A DNA stretch of 64,000 nt from Pseudanabaena sp. PCC 6802 (GTDB lineage Bacteria; Cyanobacteriota; Cyanobacteriia; Pseudanabaenales; Pseudanabaenaceae), in contig NZ_KB235914.1 of assembly GCF_000332175.1 (NCBI RefSeq), positions 2,848,868-2,912,867 of the forward strand, given 5' to 3'. Under the pieces are notes generated by a model. That model searched no databases and was not told where the DNA came from. It saw only the letters and a program-made list of their open reading frames with translations. This document shows, piece by piece, positions 51,564 to 59,290 of the stretch; within the stretch, counting starts at the first letter, position 1, and each line of letters begins with the position of its first letter. The position numbers and the translations under genes were made by a program.

Positions 51564-51847
51564 CACTAATTCCGACTACCGAGCGACTACCTGGCTACGA
51601 GCTGCGGCTCCCCTTCTACCTGGAAGCATTTACCGATATTTACCGCGCAGCCACTGAGATGATGGAGAACCCAGACAAGGCTCTCACAGCAACAGAGTGG
51701 GTGCGTATAGAACGCCGTCGGCAAACAGCCATCTACGAAATTGCCACCCTGCTGGAGATTCCAGATCTACCACCGCCAGGTGCGCAGTTATCGCCCGAGC
51801 AATGGCAGCAATGCCTTGATTTCATTAATGCTCAGGAGGGAGCCTAG
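51560..51847 (+). CDS. Hypothetical protein, tandem paralogue 1
   Basis: A 95-residue helical protein. YRAATEMMENPDKALTATEW, IYEIATLLEIPDLPPPGAQL and QWQQCLDFI match the next gene's product position by position, so the two arose by duplication. Not recognised outside the pair. Confidence 0.65.
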   Translation: MTLIPTTERLPGYELRLPFYLEAFTDIYRAATEMMENPDKALTATEWVRIERRRQTAIYEIATLLEIPDLPPPGAQLSPEQWQQCLDFINAQEGA

Positions 51848-52177
51848 ATGCCTTCCAGCTACCAGGAAGTTCTATTTGAGTGGATTAAGGTTTACCACGA
51901 TACCACTGCTACGCTGGAAAACCCGCCAGAAATGCTCTCTGCAACAGATTGGAAACTGGTAGAAAGCACTCGCGAATTTGCTCTCTACCAGATTGCGACA
52001 TTGCTGCGAATCCCCGAGCTAACACCGCTAGGGAAGATTCTAACGCCATTACAACGGCAGCAATGCCTTGATTTTATTCGCGATCGCCAGGCAGAGCAAT
52101 CAGTATGTCCATGCGGCAGGATGACAGCCCTAGATTGCTGTGGTGAATGCGGTCTGGAGTCGTTGCCATGCCCATGA
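51848..52177 (+). CDS. Hypothetical protein, tandem paralogue 2 with zinc ribbon
   Basis: A 109-residue protein. Residues 1-75 repeat the upstream paralogue (TATLENPPEMLSATDWKLVE, LYQIATLLRIPELTPLGKIL, QRQQCLDFI). The C terminus adds CPCGRMTALDCCGECG, a likely zinc ribbon missing from the first copy. It overlaps the HNH gene start. Confidence 0.65.
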   Translation: MPSSYQEVLFEWIKVYHDTTATLENPPEMLSATDWKLVESTREFALYQIATLLRIPELTPLGKILTPLQRQQCLDFIRDRQAEQSVCPCGRMTALDCCGECGLESLPCP

Positions 52178-52476
52178 ACCGCGCACTCTATCCCGAGGAT
52201 TGGGAAGCGATCGCCCTTGCGATCAAGAACAAGGCTAAATGGGAATGCCAAGCTTGCGGCAAAAAGTGCATTCAACCGCACCAGGTAGCGGCGGCTTACA
52301 AAGCCAATGTCAGAGCATGGGCAACCTATACCCTGACCGTGCATCACCTCGATCACAACCCAGGCAATAACGCGCCTGACAACCTGATCGCGCTTTGCGC
52401 TCCGTGCCATCGCCGCGCCCACGCTAGGGATAAGCGGTATGGCAAGCCTAACCCCGATCAGCTTGCATTGATTTGA
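52147..52476 (+). CDS. HNH endonuclease
   Basis: A 109-residue HNH protein: WECQACGKKCIQPHQ, the His pair in YTLTVHHLDHNPGNNAPDNL and IALCAPCHRRAH, with CxxC pairs binding a structural zinc. ATGs at 52168 or 52174 may be the true start. HNH proteins of this size often accompany phage packaging, but no terminase lies beside it here. Confidence 0.85.
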   Translation: MRSGVVAMPMNRALYPEDWEAIALAIKNKAKWECQACGKKCIQPHQVAAAYKANVRAWATYTLTVHHLDHNPGNNAPDNLIALCAPCHRRAHARDKRYGKPNPDQLALI

Positions 52477-52484
52477 GTACACAT

Positions 52485-52520
52485 GATCGCTCTTCGCATC
52501 GAGGGGCGATCGCCTTCATT
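52485..52520 (+). terminator. HIP1-based hairpin after the HNH gene
   Basis: GATCGC and GCGATC arms enclose a short loop and are followed by CCTTCATTTTTC, a rho-independent-like layout made from HIP1 sequences. Confidence 0.4.
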
Positions 52521-52534
52521 TTTCATGAGAACGC

Positions 52535-52723
52535 ATGGCTAAACAACACGATACAAGCCCAGAAACCTTACTAAGGTACATAAAAATCTTAGAGAATCAG
52601 CTTTTCACTGTAAGAGGAGAGGTAATTCATATACTTGAAAAACTGAACCGCGATGCCGAGCATCACCGTTTTTTAACTGCGATTACACGATTAGAGCAGG
52701 TGAAACGGACAATCAACCTATAA
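52535..52723 (+). CDS. Small helical hypothetical protein
   Basis: A 62-residue protein (SPETLLRYIKILENQLFTVR, LTAITRLEQVKRTINL) predicted to be a helical hairpin or coiled coil. Not recognised. Part of the early operon. Confidence 0.55.
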   Translation: MAKQHDTSPETLLRYIKILENQLFTVRGEVIHILEKLNRDAEHHRFLTAITRLEQVKRTINL

Positions 52724-52728
52724 CCACA

Positions 52729-52763
52729 CAGCGATCGCACCTGACATAACCAGGGCGATCGCT
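52729..52763 (+). repeat. 35-bp HIP1 hairpin leader, copy 1
   Basis: Identical over 35 bp to 52988-53022. CAGCGATCGC and GCGATCGCT form a stem around ACCTGACATAACCAGG, followed by a T-rich stretch, a Shine-Dalgarno and ACTATG. The hairpin could end the previous transcript and shield the next ribosome-binding site. Confidence 0.8.
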
Positions 52764-52782
52764 CTTTATTTTGGAGAAAACT

Positions 52783-52983
52783 ATGATTGGCAAGTTTTGG
52801 GACGGTAAATATTTGCCGCTTCATTCGGAGGTGGGCGAAATCAAGAATGAATCTGGTGCCTGGCAATTCATCCTTAGCGCTGGAATGGTGCCAATGGTGG
52901 TTAGCCACCAGACAAAGAAGGTTTGGGTTCTAAGCTGGGAAACAATTCACCAGCTAGCGCTTGATGCCGGAATTGACGAGTAA
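52783..52983 (+). CDS. Small hypothetical protein
   Basis: A 66-residue beta-rich protein from the ATG at 52783 (GGAGAAAACT upstream): IGKFWDGKYLPLHSEVGEIK, MVPMVVSHQTKKVWVLSWET. Not recognised. It is framed by the two copies of the hairpin leader. Confidence 0.6.
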   Translation: MIGKFWDGKYLPLHSEVGEIKNESGAWQFILSAGMVPMVVSHQTKKVWVLSWETIHQLALDAGIDE

Positions 52984-52987
52984 ACAC

Positions 52988-53022
52988 CAGCGATCGCACC
53001 TGACATAACCAGGGCGATCGCT
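52988..53022 (+). repeat. 35-bp HIP1 hairpin leader, copy 2
   Basis: The exact second copy of 52729-52763, upstream of the winged-helix gene; the similarity extends into the following T-rich stretch and the AGGAGAAACTATG ribosome-binding region. Confidence 0.8.
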
Positions 53023-53047
53023 TTCATTTTTACAGGAGAAACTATGC

Positions 53048-53392
53048 ATGACAGAAGAGTTCGCAATTGTACATTACACAGAGGAATTCAAGATTTTGCA
53101 TTACTTATCAGGTCTCAGACAAAATCAGGGAGTAAGGGTAGTGAATATAGTTTATGGTGTGGGACTTCCTGCTAACCCTAACTCCGCAAGCCAAGTCAGA
53201 AGATGTTTGGAGAGCCTAAAAACACAAGAGTTAGTGGACGATTATAAAACCCGTTCTAATTCCAACAGAAAACTTTGGAAAATCACCGATAAAGGGCGTT
53301 CCGATCTTGCAAGGGCGAAGGAAGCTATCGAGGCAGTTATTCAAGCTGCTAAAGAAAAACTCAGACAAATACCCGACGATTCTGAGGTGTAG
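53048..53392 (+). CDS. Winged-helix DNA-binding protein
   Basis: A 114-residue protein with a MarR/PadR-like wing: NIVYGVGLPANPNSASQVRR, CLESLKTQELVDDYKT, RKLWKITDKGRSDLARAKEA. The C terminus is a helix. Two bases separate it from the helicase gene, so it may control or assist replication. An ATG at 53044 is in another frame. Confidence 0.75.
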   Translation: MTEEFAIVHYTEEFKILHYLSGLRQNQGVRVVNIVYGVGLPANPNSASQVRRCLESLKTQELVDDYKTRSNSNRKLWKITDKGRSDLARAKEAIEAVIQAAKEKLRQIPDDSEV

Positions 53393-53394
53393 AC

Positions 53395-56061
53395 ATGCCA
53401 GAAGGAATCAGAGAAGACCACTTTCAAGAGTGGACTAAAGGCAGTGGTGTAAGCGAGAGAATTACCAGTCTCAATGTCGAATCCCTCACCGACCCCCAGG
53501 AAATCGACAAACGACTTAACCGAAACAGCCGTCGGCGCACTAAACATAGCGATTGGGGCACAGGTGGATGGTATGTCAGTGGAGTAGATCCCAGTACCGG
53601 AGAACGGCACGGTATTGGCGCGCAATTCAAACCCGACCGACCGCGCTTAAAGGGCGACAAGCCCATTAAATACGAGAGCGTCAGCGATTCCGAATCCGTT
53701 CCCCTGTTTCTCGATACGGGCGATCGCTACTACTGGCCGAATATTCTCAAAGGCAACGATGCGATCGTCATCACCGAAGGAGCTAAAAAGGCTGGTGCGG
53801 GGCTTACCGCTGGTGTCCCCACCATCAGCGTGCCAGGTGTGAGCAACGGGCAGAAACAGGGGCGGCTCAAAGAGTACCTGCACGCGTTCTGCAAACTGGG
53901 GCGGCGCGTCTATCTCTGTTTCGATTCAGACATACTGGTCAAATTCCAGGTGCGTAGAGCGCTCGACACCCTAGGGCGGCTAATTGCCGAGTGCGGATCG
54001 ACGGTCTCTGTTATCAATCTGCCAGCCGAAACCAAGGGCATGGACGACTACATCGTCGCCAGGGGCGGCATCGCCTTTAAAGCCCTGCTATCAAAAGCTC
54101 AAACCTTTGAGGAATGGCGCAACGACCCCACCGAGATCCAAAGGCTCAATGCCAAAGAGGAAAAATGCTTTACCCAACTCGTATTTGAGGAGCTTTACAC
54201 CGCAACCCCCTGGGTGTGCATCGCCGAAACACTCCATCGCTGGACTGGCACGCACTACGAACCATCTCCCGATGCGATCGAGCGCCGCCGGATCTGGGAT
54301 TACTGCAATAAGCACGGCACGGTCACCGATGACGGCTACAGCGAGGTCAAAGTGTCTTACAAATATGCCAATCCCGCCATAGTCTCTCGCTGTCTGGAAT
54401 GGGCAAAGCAAGGCACGTCGATCGACCCCGAAAGTGTCAACCCCTCCGGCCTCAACCTTGCCAATGGCGTACTTAGCCTGACTTGGGAAGGCAGCAAACC
54501 CACCTGGCGGCTAGTCCCCCACACTCCCGATATCGTCTACACCTACTGCTCAAAGGTTGCGTACCAGCCGGACATCGATGGCGCGATCGCAGACCAATTA
54601 CTAATTGCCCTCGACCCTCCCCAGCGGGACATTTTCCTCAAGACTATGGCGGCGGCGTTTGACCTCACCACCGTGCGTCAATTCCTGCGCGATCGCCTGC
54701 GAGTTCTACTACTCAAGGGTGACGGCTCTAACGGCAAGGACACGCTGCGAGAGACGATCGGGGAAATATTCGCGCAGGGGCTAACCGGATGCACCTTCTC
54801 CGACTTCCAGCAGTACGACGAGGGGCGCAAGTTCCCGCTGGCAAAGCTGGCATACAGTCGCATCAACTGGGCATGTGAAAACCAGGACAATATCCGGCTC
54901 GACAAATTGCAAGTCCTTAAACAAGTCGCTACGGGCGACCCGATCGACATTGAACCAAAAAACAAAGAAGAGTACTCTATCAAACCCAAGGCAGTGCTTG
55001 CTTTCAATATCAACGAGACACCAGGCTTACTGGCCGCCCAGGAAGCAATCCGATCGCGCTATACGATCCTCCAGTTCGCGAAAACGTTTAAAGCCAACCC
55101 CCAGCACGAGGGCGAAATCCAGGCTGACCCGCGCTTCAAGCACAATCCCGAGTTCATCCAGTACCAGGTCGCACCGGCGCTGCTCAATAAACTCCTGGAA
55201 GCGCTTACCCGCCTCACCACCGAGGGCATCGACTACACCTGCACCGACGCGGCGATCGAGGAAGCCCGCAAATCTTCTAGCCACTTATTCCGGTGGGCGG
55301 ACGATATAGGTCTAACTGTCGGTAGTGGTGGGGAAGAACTCCTTGTAGGGGAATTGTATGAGAGCCTTAAGCAATGGTACCTAGACAATGAGTGGCTGAC
55401 CGTTGAAATTGACTCAAAGGGTAAAGAAAAGACGATATGGCTAGATGTAGGAAGTAAATCTGACCCAGTGGTCAAAGCTTCGCATCAAATGCGCGATCGG
55501 CTCTCTAAAATCTTTCCCACGGTCAAATTTGGCAAGCGCTCCAAAAAAGGTGTATCTCTTACTGGTCTTATTTTTTTTGATTCAGTAGTAAAAATAGGAT
55601 CACTAGGATCACCACCCCCCGAAAACGCAGAAGGGGAAATCGATTCCAGGATCGGTGTAGGATCACCGGAGGATCACCAGAGGATCACCGGAGGATCACC
55701 CGACTTAACAAAACTTCAAGAAGGTGATCCTATAGAGGCTGCTGGTGATCCTCCGGTGATCCTAGGGGTGATCCTACAAGATGCCCCAAAAAACGGACAC
55801 AGTAACGGTTACAAGGTAGGTGGTGATCCTGGTGATCCTAAAAACGCACTTACTGTAGAAAAATTTTCTGAGGGCGATCGCGTTGTAATTAAAAACTGCG
55901 CTCTTGCAGTCGAGCGACACCCAAAAATCAAAGACGATCTCAAGTGGGCAGTCTGGGGAATTACAGATCTTTTGCCAGATGGCGAAGCCTGTTGCAGGTC
56001 TGGCCCGTACCGATATGTGTTCCGTCTAGAGTGGCTAGCGAGGTGGTGGAAAGATGCCTAA
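53395..56061 (+). CDS. DUF3854-type primase / SF3 helicase replication protein
   Basis: An 888-residue replication protein. Residues 100-235 are a toprim-like DUF3854 domain (AIVITEGAKKAGAGLTAG, RVYLCFDSD, AETKGMDDYIVARGG). Residues 400-640 are a D5-like SF3 helicase: Walker A GDGSNGKDTLRETIGE at about 440, then CENQDNIRLDKLQVLKQVAT, GDPIDIEPKNKEEY and LAFNINETPGL. Residues 660-730 are a helical DNA-binding-like region. Residues 735-815 are low complexity and are encoded by the GGATCACC array. Such proteins replicate phage-like and plasmid-like elements from their own origin. Confidence 0.92.
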   Translation: MPEGIREDHFQEWTKGSGVSERITSLNVESLTDPQEIDKRLNRNSRRRTKHSDWGTGGWYVSGVDPSTGERHGIGAQFKPDRPRLKGDKPIKYESVSDSESVPLFLDTGDRYYWPNILKGNDAIVITEGAKKAGAGLTAGVPTISVPGVSNGQKQGRLKEYLHAFCKLGRRVYLCFDSDILVKFQVRRALDTLGRLIAECGSTVSVINLPAETKGMDDYIVARGGIAFKALLSKAQTFEEWRNDPTEIQRLNAKEEKCFTQLVFEELYTATPWVCIAETLHRWTGTHYEPSPDAIERRRIWDYCNKHGTVTDDGYSEVKVSYKYANPAIVSRCLEWAKQGTSIDPESVNPSGLNLANGVLSLTWEGSKPTWRLVPHTPDIVYTYCSKVAYQPDIDGAIADQLLIALDPPQRDIFLKTMAAAFDLTTVRQFLRDRLRVLLLKGDGSNGKDTLRETIGEIFAQGLTGCTFSDFQQYDEGRKFPLAKLAYSRINWACENQDNIRLDKLQVLKQVATGDPIDIEPKNKEEYSIKPKAVLAFNINETPGLLAAQEAIRSRYTILQFAKTFKANPQHEGEIQADPRFKHNPEFIQYQVAPALLNKLLEALTRLTTEGIDYTCTDAAIEEARKSSSHLFRWADDIGLTVGSGGEELLVGELYESLKQWYLDNEWLTVEIDSKGKEKTIWLDVGSKSDPVVKASHQMRDRLSKIFPTVKFGKRSKKGVSLTGLIFFDSVVKIGSLGSPPPENAEGEIDSRIGVGSPEDHQRITGGSPDLTKLQEGDPIEAAGDPPVILGVILQDAPKNGHSNGYKVGGDPGDPKNALTVEKFSEGDRVVIKNCALAVERHPKIKDDLKWAVWGITDLLPDGEACCRSGPYRYVFRLEWLARWWKDA
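55597..55838. repeat. Mirrored array of twelve GGATCACC octamers: candidate replication origin
   Basis: Six direct octamers start at 55597 (last base T), 55606, 55660, 55671, 55682 and 55693, and six inverted ones (GGTGATCC) at 55723, 55744, 55755, 55767, 55822 and 55831. Spacings are 9 bp in the outer pairs and 11-12 bp in the inner groups, about one helical turn. Both the outer pairs and the inner groups are centred at 55717. The octamers are read in different frames, so selection acts on the DNA rather than the protein. Confidence 0.85.
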
Positions 56062-56260
56062 AAAATCACCCTGGAAAACCACATCTGACGCTTGCGAGGA
56101 ATTGGGGTTAACCACCCGCCAACTCTGGAAGTTGCGCGAGGACATGACGATCGGGAAACACTATCGCACCATCAGCCGCGCCACTGCCAAGCGCCCAACG
56201 TACCAATGGCACATCGGCAACATCGCCACGCTACTACAAACACCGCTTGAGAACCGTTGA
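56054..56260 (+). CDS. Excisionase-like small DNA-binding protein
   Basis: A 68-residue basic protein: TTSDACEELGLTTRQLWKLR has the form of a winged helix-turn-helix of the MerR/Xis kind, followed by HYRTISRATAKRPTYQWHIG. It overlaps the end of the helicase gene by eight bases. An excisionase or copy-control role is plausible but unproven. Confidence 0.65.
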   Translation: MPKKSPWKTTSDACEELGLTTRQLWKLREDMTIGKHYRTISRATAKRPTYQWHIGNIATLLQTPLENR

Positions 56261-56268
56261 AATTAAAA

Positions 56269-56294
56269 GCGATCGCTCTCTCACGGCGATCGCT
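56269..56294. terminator. Bidirectional HIP1 hairpin between convergent genes
   Basis: AGCGATCGC and GCGATCGCT form a perfect 9-bp stem with an 8-nt loop, flanked by AAAA and AAATTTG. It separates the rightward early operon from the leftward gene set. Confidence 0.6.
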
Positions 56295-56335
56295 AAATTT
56301 GTTATTACTCGTGTATATAGTCAGACTTCTTTAGT

Positions 56336-56842
56336 TTAGCTTTCCTGATAGACAGAGAGGAAGACTCTACCTTTCTCGTACAAGGGCAGTACAGAGTTAG
56401 TTAGATCTGCGTTGTGCATCCTCACACATCCGTATGTGGGATAAAGCGTTTGGTACGGTTCCCACGCACCAGGCCATCCACACGCAGAACCGCCGCCATG
56501 CAGACAGATGCCAGCGCGATTGTTTCCGTCTTCATTCCCCTCTAAGTCACCCATGTCAAAAGTTATCCATCCATACGATTTTTTGACGTGAGCAGGTACA
56601 CTGTCTGCATTCTCCAAATCCCGATAAACATCGCCAAGCAGGTAAAGCCCTGGCGGAGTATCGGATTGTGCCCAGCGCCATTCGTTCTCTCCGTACTGCC
56701 CTCTAGCTAGACAAGGCAATTCCCAGAGAAGCTTGCCATCGTAGCTATACGCCTTTACTGTCTCTGAGACATCGTTGACAATTAGGTGGAAATCGTTGGC
56801 ACTAAATCCGAACTCTTGGGGTTTGCGTTTCGGGCCGATCAT
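56336..56842 (-). CDS. L,D-transpeptidase (YkuD-like)
   Basis: A 168-residue protein from the ATG at 56842; longer frames overlap the next gene. The YkuD pattern is visible: GICLHGGGSACGWPGAW supplies the histidine and PTYGCVRMHNADLTN the catalytic cysteine block. These enzymes cross-link or trim peptidoglycan via L,D-peptide bonds. No signal peptide is present, so it would need lysis, a holin or another route to reach the wall. It is the last gene of the leftward module, where phages often keep lysis genes. Confidence 0.8.
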   Translation of the reverse strand: MIGPKRKPQEFGFSANDFHLIVNDVSETVKAYSYDGKLLWELPCLARGQYGENEWRWAQSDTPPGLYLLGDVYRDLENADSVPAHVKKSYGWITFDMGDLEGNEDGNNRAGICLHGGGSACGWPGAWEPYQTLYPTYGCVRMHNADLTNSVLPLYEKGRVFLSVYQES

Positions 56843-56846
56843 AAGC

Positions 56847-57404
56847 TTACTTAGATAAAGGGGGTAGTTGTGGGGGAGTTTGCGGGGGCTTTTGTGTTGA
56901 CACAGAGGGGTTGTTAACTTGATAAACCTTGCGATTTTTCTCAATCTCAAGCTTCAACTCAGCTATTGAGGCTTTAATCTGGTCAGCCAGTTCAAAAAAT
57001 CGTTCCTGGTTTCTCTTGCTGTCCTGGAGCAGTTGCAAAATCAATCCTATCTGCTGATTTTGTAGCTGAAGGATAGACGCAACCTCTTCTTGAAACTGTT
57101 TCGATGACTGCAATTGATTTGCGAGAAGCGTTCTAGTAAATTCGTTTAGCGTTCCAAAAGTGTTCTCGCTCTGCTTTAAATCCACCTCTCTCTCTTTAGC
57201 ATCAGCATCAATCCTTGCTCTGATCTCAGCCCCCTTAGTTTGAGAGAAAAAATCGACAATTCGCGGCAAGATTTTAATAAGCGCCATGCCCAACAGCAGC
57301 CACAGTAGCCTATCTACGCCTAAACTGGTGGCAAGATCGAGGACTGGTTGAGGGCGTATTTGCGGGGGCTGTTCAGGCTGTACTTGCTGGGCAATTAATT
57401 TCAT
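56847..57404 (-). CDS. Single-span membrane coiled-coil protein
   Basis: A 185-residue protein. A short Pro/Gln-rich N terminus, one membrane helix (VDRLLWLLLGMALIKILPRI, about residues 30-50), a long charged coiled coil (residues 55-160) and a Pro-rich tail. The topology resembles holin/spanin or virion-anchor proteins. It ends four bases before the transpeptidase start and overlaps the preceding gene by one base. Confidence 0.7.
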   Translation of the reverse strand: MKLIAQQVQPEQPPQIRPQPVLDLATSLGVDRLLWLLLGMALIKILPRIVDFFSQTKGAEIRARIDADAKEREVDLKQSENTFGTLNEFTRTLLANQLQSSKQFQEEVASILQLQNQQIGLILQLLQDSKRNQERFFELADQIKASIAELKLEIEKNRKVYQVNNPSVSTQKPPQTPPQLPPLSK

Positions 57405-58036
57405 CAGCTAAACTCTGTTACCTGTGCGTTACCGTTATTGTTAGTCCATAGCCCCTTGATTACTCCAGTAAAGTTAACTGGAGATTCGTAATAGACGGAA
57501 GGATTTATTCTTGCGCTAAAAGCGTTAGCGGTAGGAGCGACACCAAAACCGACATACAACACGCCCGTACTGTTGTTATATATCGTGAAAGTTTTGCGGT
57601 TAGAGTTAGCTGTCAACAAATCTACCGCCGCTGCGCTGCTAGCGGCAACAGATGTTTGGGTTGCATTTCCGCTAGTTATCGCACTTGAGGGTTCTGAATA
57701 GAGAGGCATATTAAATCTCCAGATTTCTAAAGTGTAGTTCCCTAACCAATCGGCGGGAGTAAATTCAAGTAAGTATTCGCCGTTGATCGGTGGCAATCGG
57801 ATAACCTGACTAGATAGCTTCAAAGGGAAAGAGTCGAGAATTATCGGTAACTGGGGATTACCAATGATTCTGTTTAAAGTTCCCGCTACTTGCCAAGTAT
57901 CAGGCTTGGGCGGTCGCTTAACAGTCACCACAAGTTCTCTTTCTGTTAGGAGTCGGTTGACAACATGCTTACCGCTTTTACTGTTCAGGTTTTGCCCGTA
58001 GATAAGAATGCGTGAAAGTCCTGTTTTAGCTGGCAT
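57404..58036 (-). CDS. Putative virion surface or fibre-like protein
   Basis: A 210-residue protein. Residues 1-115 are beta-rich (LLTERELVVTVKRPPKPDTW, YLLEFTPADWLGNYTLEIWR). After a Ser/Ala linker, residues 140-210 form a compact beta domain: RKTFTIYNNSTGVLYVGFGV and VYYESPVNFTGVIKGLWTNN. I have seen this type of domain in phage structural proteins, and the plus-strand product at 59817-60623 carries a comparable ending. Function is inferred. Confidence 0.65.
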   Translation of the reverse strand: MPAKTGLSRILIYGQNLNSKSGKHVVNRLLTERELVVTVKRPPKPDTWQVAGTLNRIIGNPQLPIILDSFPLKLSSQVIRLPPINGEYLLEFTPADWLGNYTLEIWRFNMPLYSEPSSAITSGNATQTSVAASSAAAVDLLTANSNRKTFTIYNNSTGVLYVGFGVAPTANAFSARINPSVYYESPVNFTGVIKGLWTNNNGNAQVTEFS

Positions 58037-58275
58037 ATATATTCCTCAGCTTCCTCTAGAGAAATCCACTCATCATCTTCTTCATCCTCATCAGTATCCC
58101 AACCGCCATAACTATCGTAAGCATACTCTAGGAAGCTTTTAGCGTTAACCGCTTCCAACATTCCAGCCTCGTTAGCGATATAGTTTCGCTCATCAAGCGG
58201 AATATCAGAAGCGGGTAACTTGCTTTGTAGAATCGCGTTAAATCCTGGATCTCCAGGCAATAGCAATTTCTTCAT
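57985..58275 (-). CDS. Small acidic hypothetical protein
   Basis: A 96-residue protein with a basic start (KKLLLPGDPGFNAILQSKLP) and an acidic stretch (GGWDTDEDEEDDEWISLEEA). It overlaps the next gene by 52 bp and is separated from the previous one by four bases. Acidic proteins of this size can be assembly chaperones, but nothing proves that here. Confidence 0.6.
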   Translation of the reverse strand: MKKLLLPGDPGFNAILQSKLPASDIPLDERNYIANEAGMLEAVNAKSFLEYAYDSYGGWDTDEDEEDDEWISLEEAEEYICQLKQDFHAFLSTGKT

Positions 58276-58279
58276 AAGC

Positions 58280-58885
58280 TTAGAGAATCAAAGTTAAATC
58301 GCCTTGTTGGTAAGTTCCTGCACTAGTACTAAACCCAGTGGGAACCTTAGCGCTTGGATCGTAGAAGGTGCTAAATTTAGCGCTTTCTTCGCCCTTGGCA
58401 ACTGACCCCTTAACTCTTGGTGGACGTGGGAAGGACGCGCCGAAAACTAAATCAGTCTCAGCGCCTGTCACTTCCTTGATTCCCAAAGCCTTGGCTGAAC
58501 CAGAAATCACATTCCAGCGTTTGAGGGACATTGCCCATGCGTATTTAACACCGATCAATGTCACGTAAACCGCTTTTTGCCGCTGAGTTGTAGCCTTGCG
58601 GCCTTTAGACTTAGCTCTGCTGATATCCCAACCCGCTTTAGCGGCATCATCTTCTTTCGCGAAAGAAACATACGAGCTTTCAATGCCAGTGGTACGAGTG
58701 CGAGATGCTTTTCTGGGCTTAGGGTGATTTGCTTTGTAAATCAAGCCCTGAACCGCTGTATTAGCGTCTACAGCGGTATGTCCCAATGCGGTACTTACGC
58801 CGGAATCGGCAGTAGTTTTGAAGGCGTATTTTATGTCTGCGTATGGTGCCGCCATTGCCACCCATACTAATTTTGCTTTTGTCAT
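58280..58885 (-). CDS. Candidate major structural protein of the element
   Basis: A 201-residue, Ala/Lys-rich protein without signal or membrane segments: PYADIKYAFKTTADSGVSTA, KASRTRTTGIESSYVSFAKE, VTLIGVKYAWAMSLKRWNVI. I do not recognise the family. It is the second gene after the leftward promoter, where an abundant virion protein is expected, and it has the size and composition of a coat protein. This is inference from position. Confidence 0.55.
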   Translation of the reverse strand: MTKAKLVWVAMAAPYADIKYAFKTTADSGVSTALGHTAVDANTAVQGLIYKANHPKPRKASRTRTTGIESSYVSFAKEDDAAKAGWDISRAKSKGRKATTQRQKAVYVTLIGVKYAWAMSLKRWNVISGSAKALGIKEVTGAETDLVFGASFPRPPRVKGSVAKGEESAKFSTFYDPSAKVPTGFSTSAGTYQQGDLTLIL

Positions 58886-58930
58886 TTCAGTTACCTTAAA
58901 TTTGGATAATCGTTAACCTATCGTCAATCG

Positions 58931-59290
58931 CTAAGCGGTTACAGCAGTAGCACTTTGTCTATCTAAAGGCGAACGACTTTGGAAACTGTAGGTTTCAGTA
59001 ACGTAGAATTTTCCATCCGTTGCATCTAATTCGGGAACACCAGAGAAAGGCGCGGGATAGCTATTTAAATCACTAGCATTACCAGGATCTGCGTTATACG
59101 CGATTTGCGCTGTATTAGCAGCAGTTAATAGCACGGTGAAAAATTCAGCAACTTTCATATCTGCCGCTGCAATTGCTAATTCGCCCATGCATTTTTCAGC
59201 GTCAAAAACAATCGTATTGCCAGCAATAGTTACAGCAGCGGGGTCACCAAAACCTGCGCTTAATTGTTGAAAAGTTAAATCAGCAGCCAT
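58931..59290 (-). CDS. Candidate virion protein, first gene of the leftward module
   Basis: A 119-residue protein with low charge and many Ala/Thr: DLTFQQLSAGFGDPAAVTIA, IAAADMKVAEFFTVLLTAAN, LDATDGKFYVTETYSFQSRS. TAGGAGATATTTTCAC provides a good Shine-Dalgarno. Not recognised. Position and composition suit an abundant structural protein. Confidence 0.6.
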   Translation of the reverse strand: MAADLTFQQLSAGFGDPAAVTIAGNTIVFDAEKCMGELAIAAADMKVAEFFTVLLTAANTAQIAYNADPGNASDLNSYPAPFSGVPELDATDGKFYVTETYSFQSRSPLDRQSATAVTA

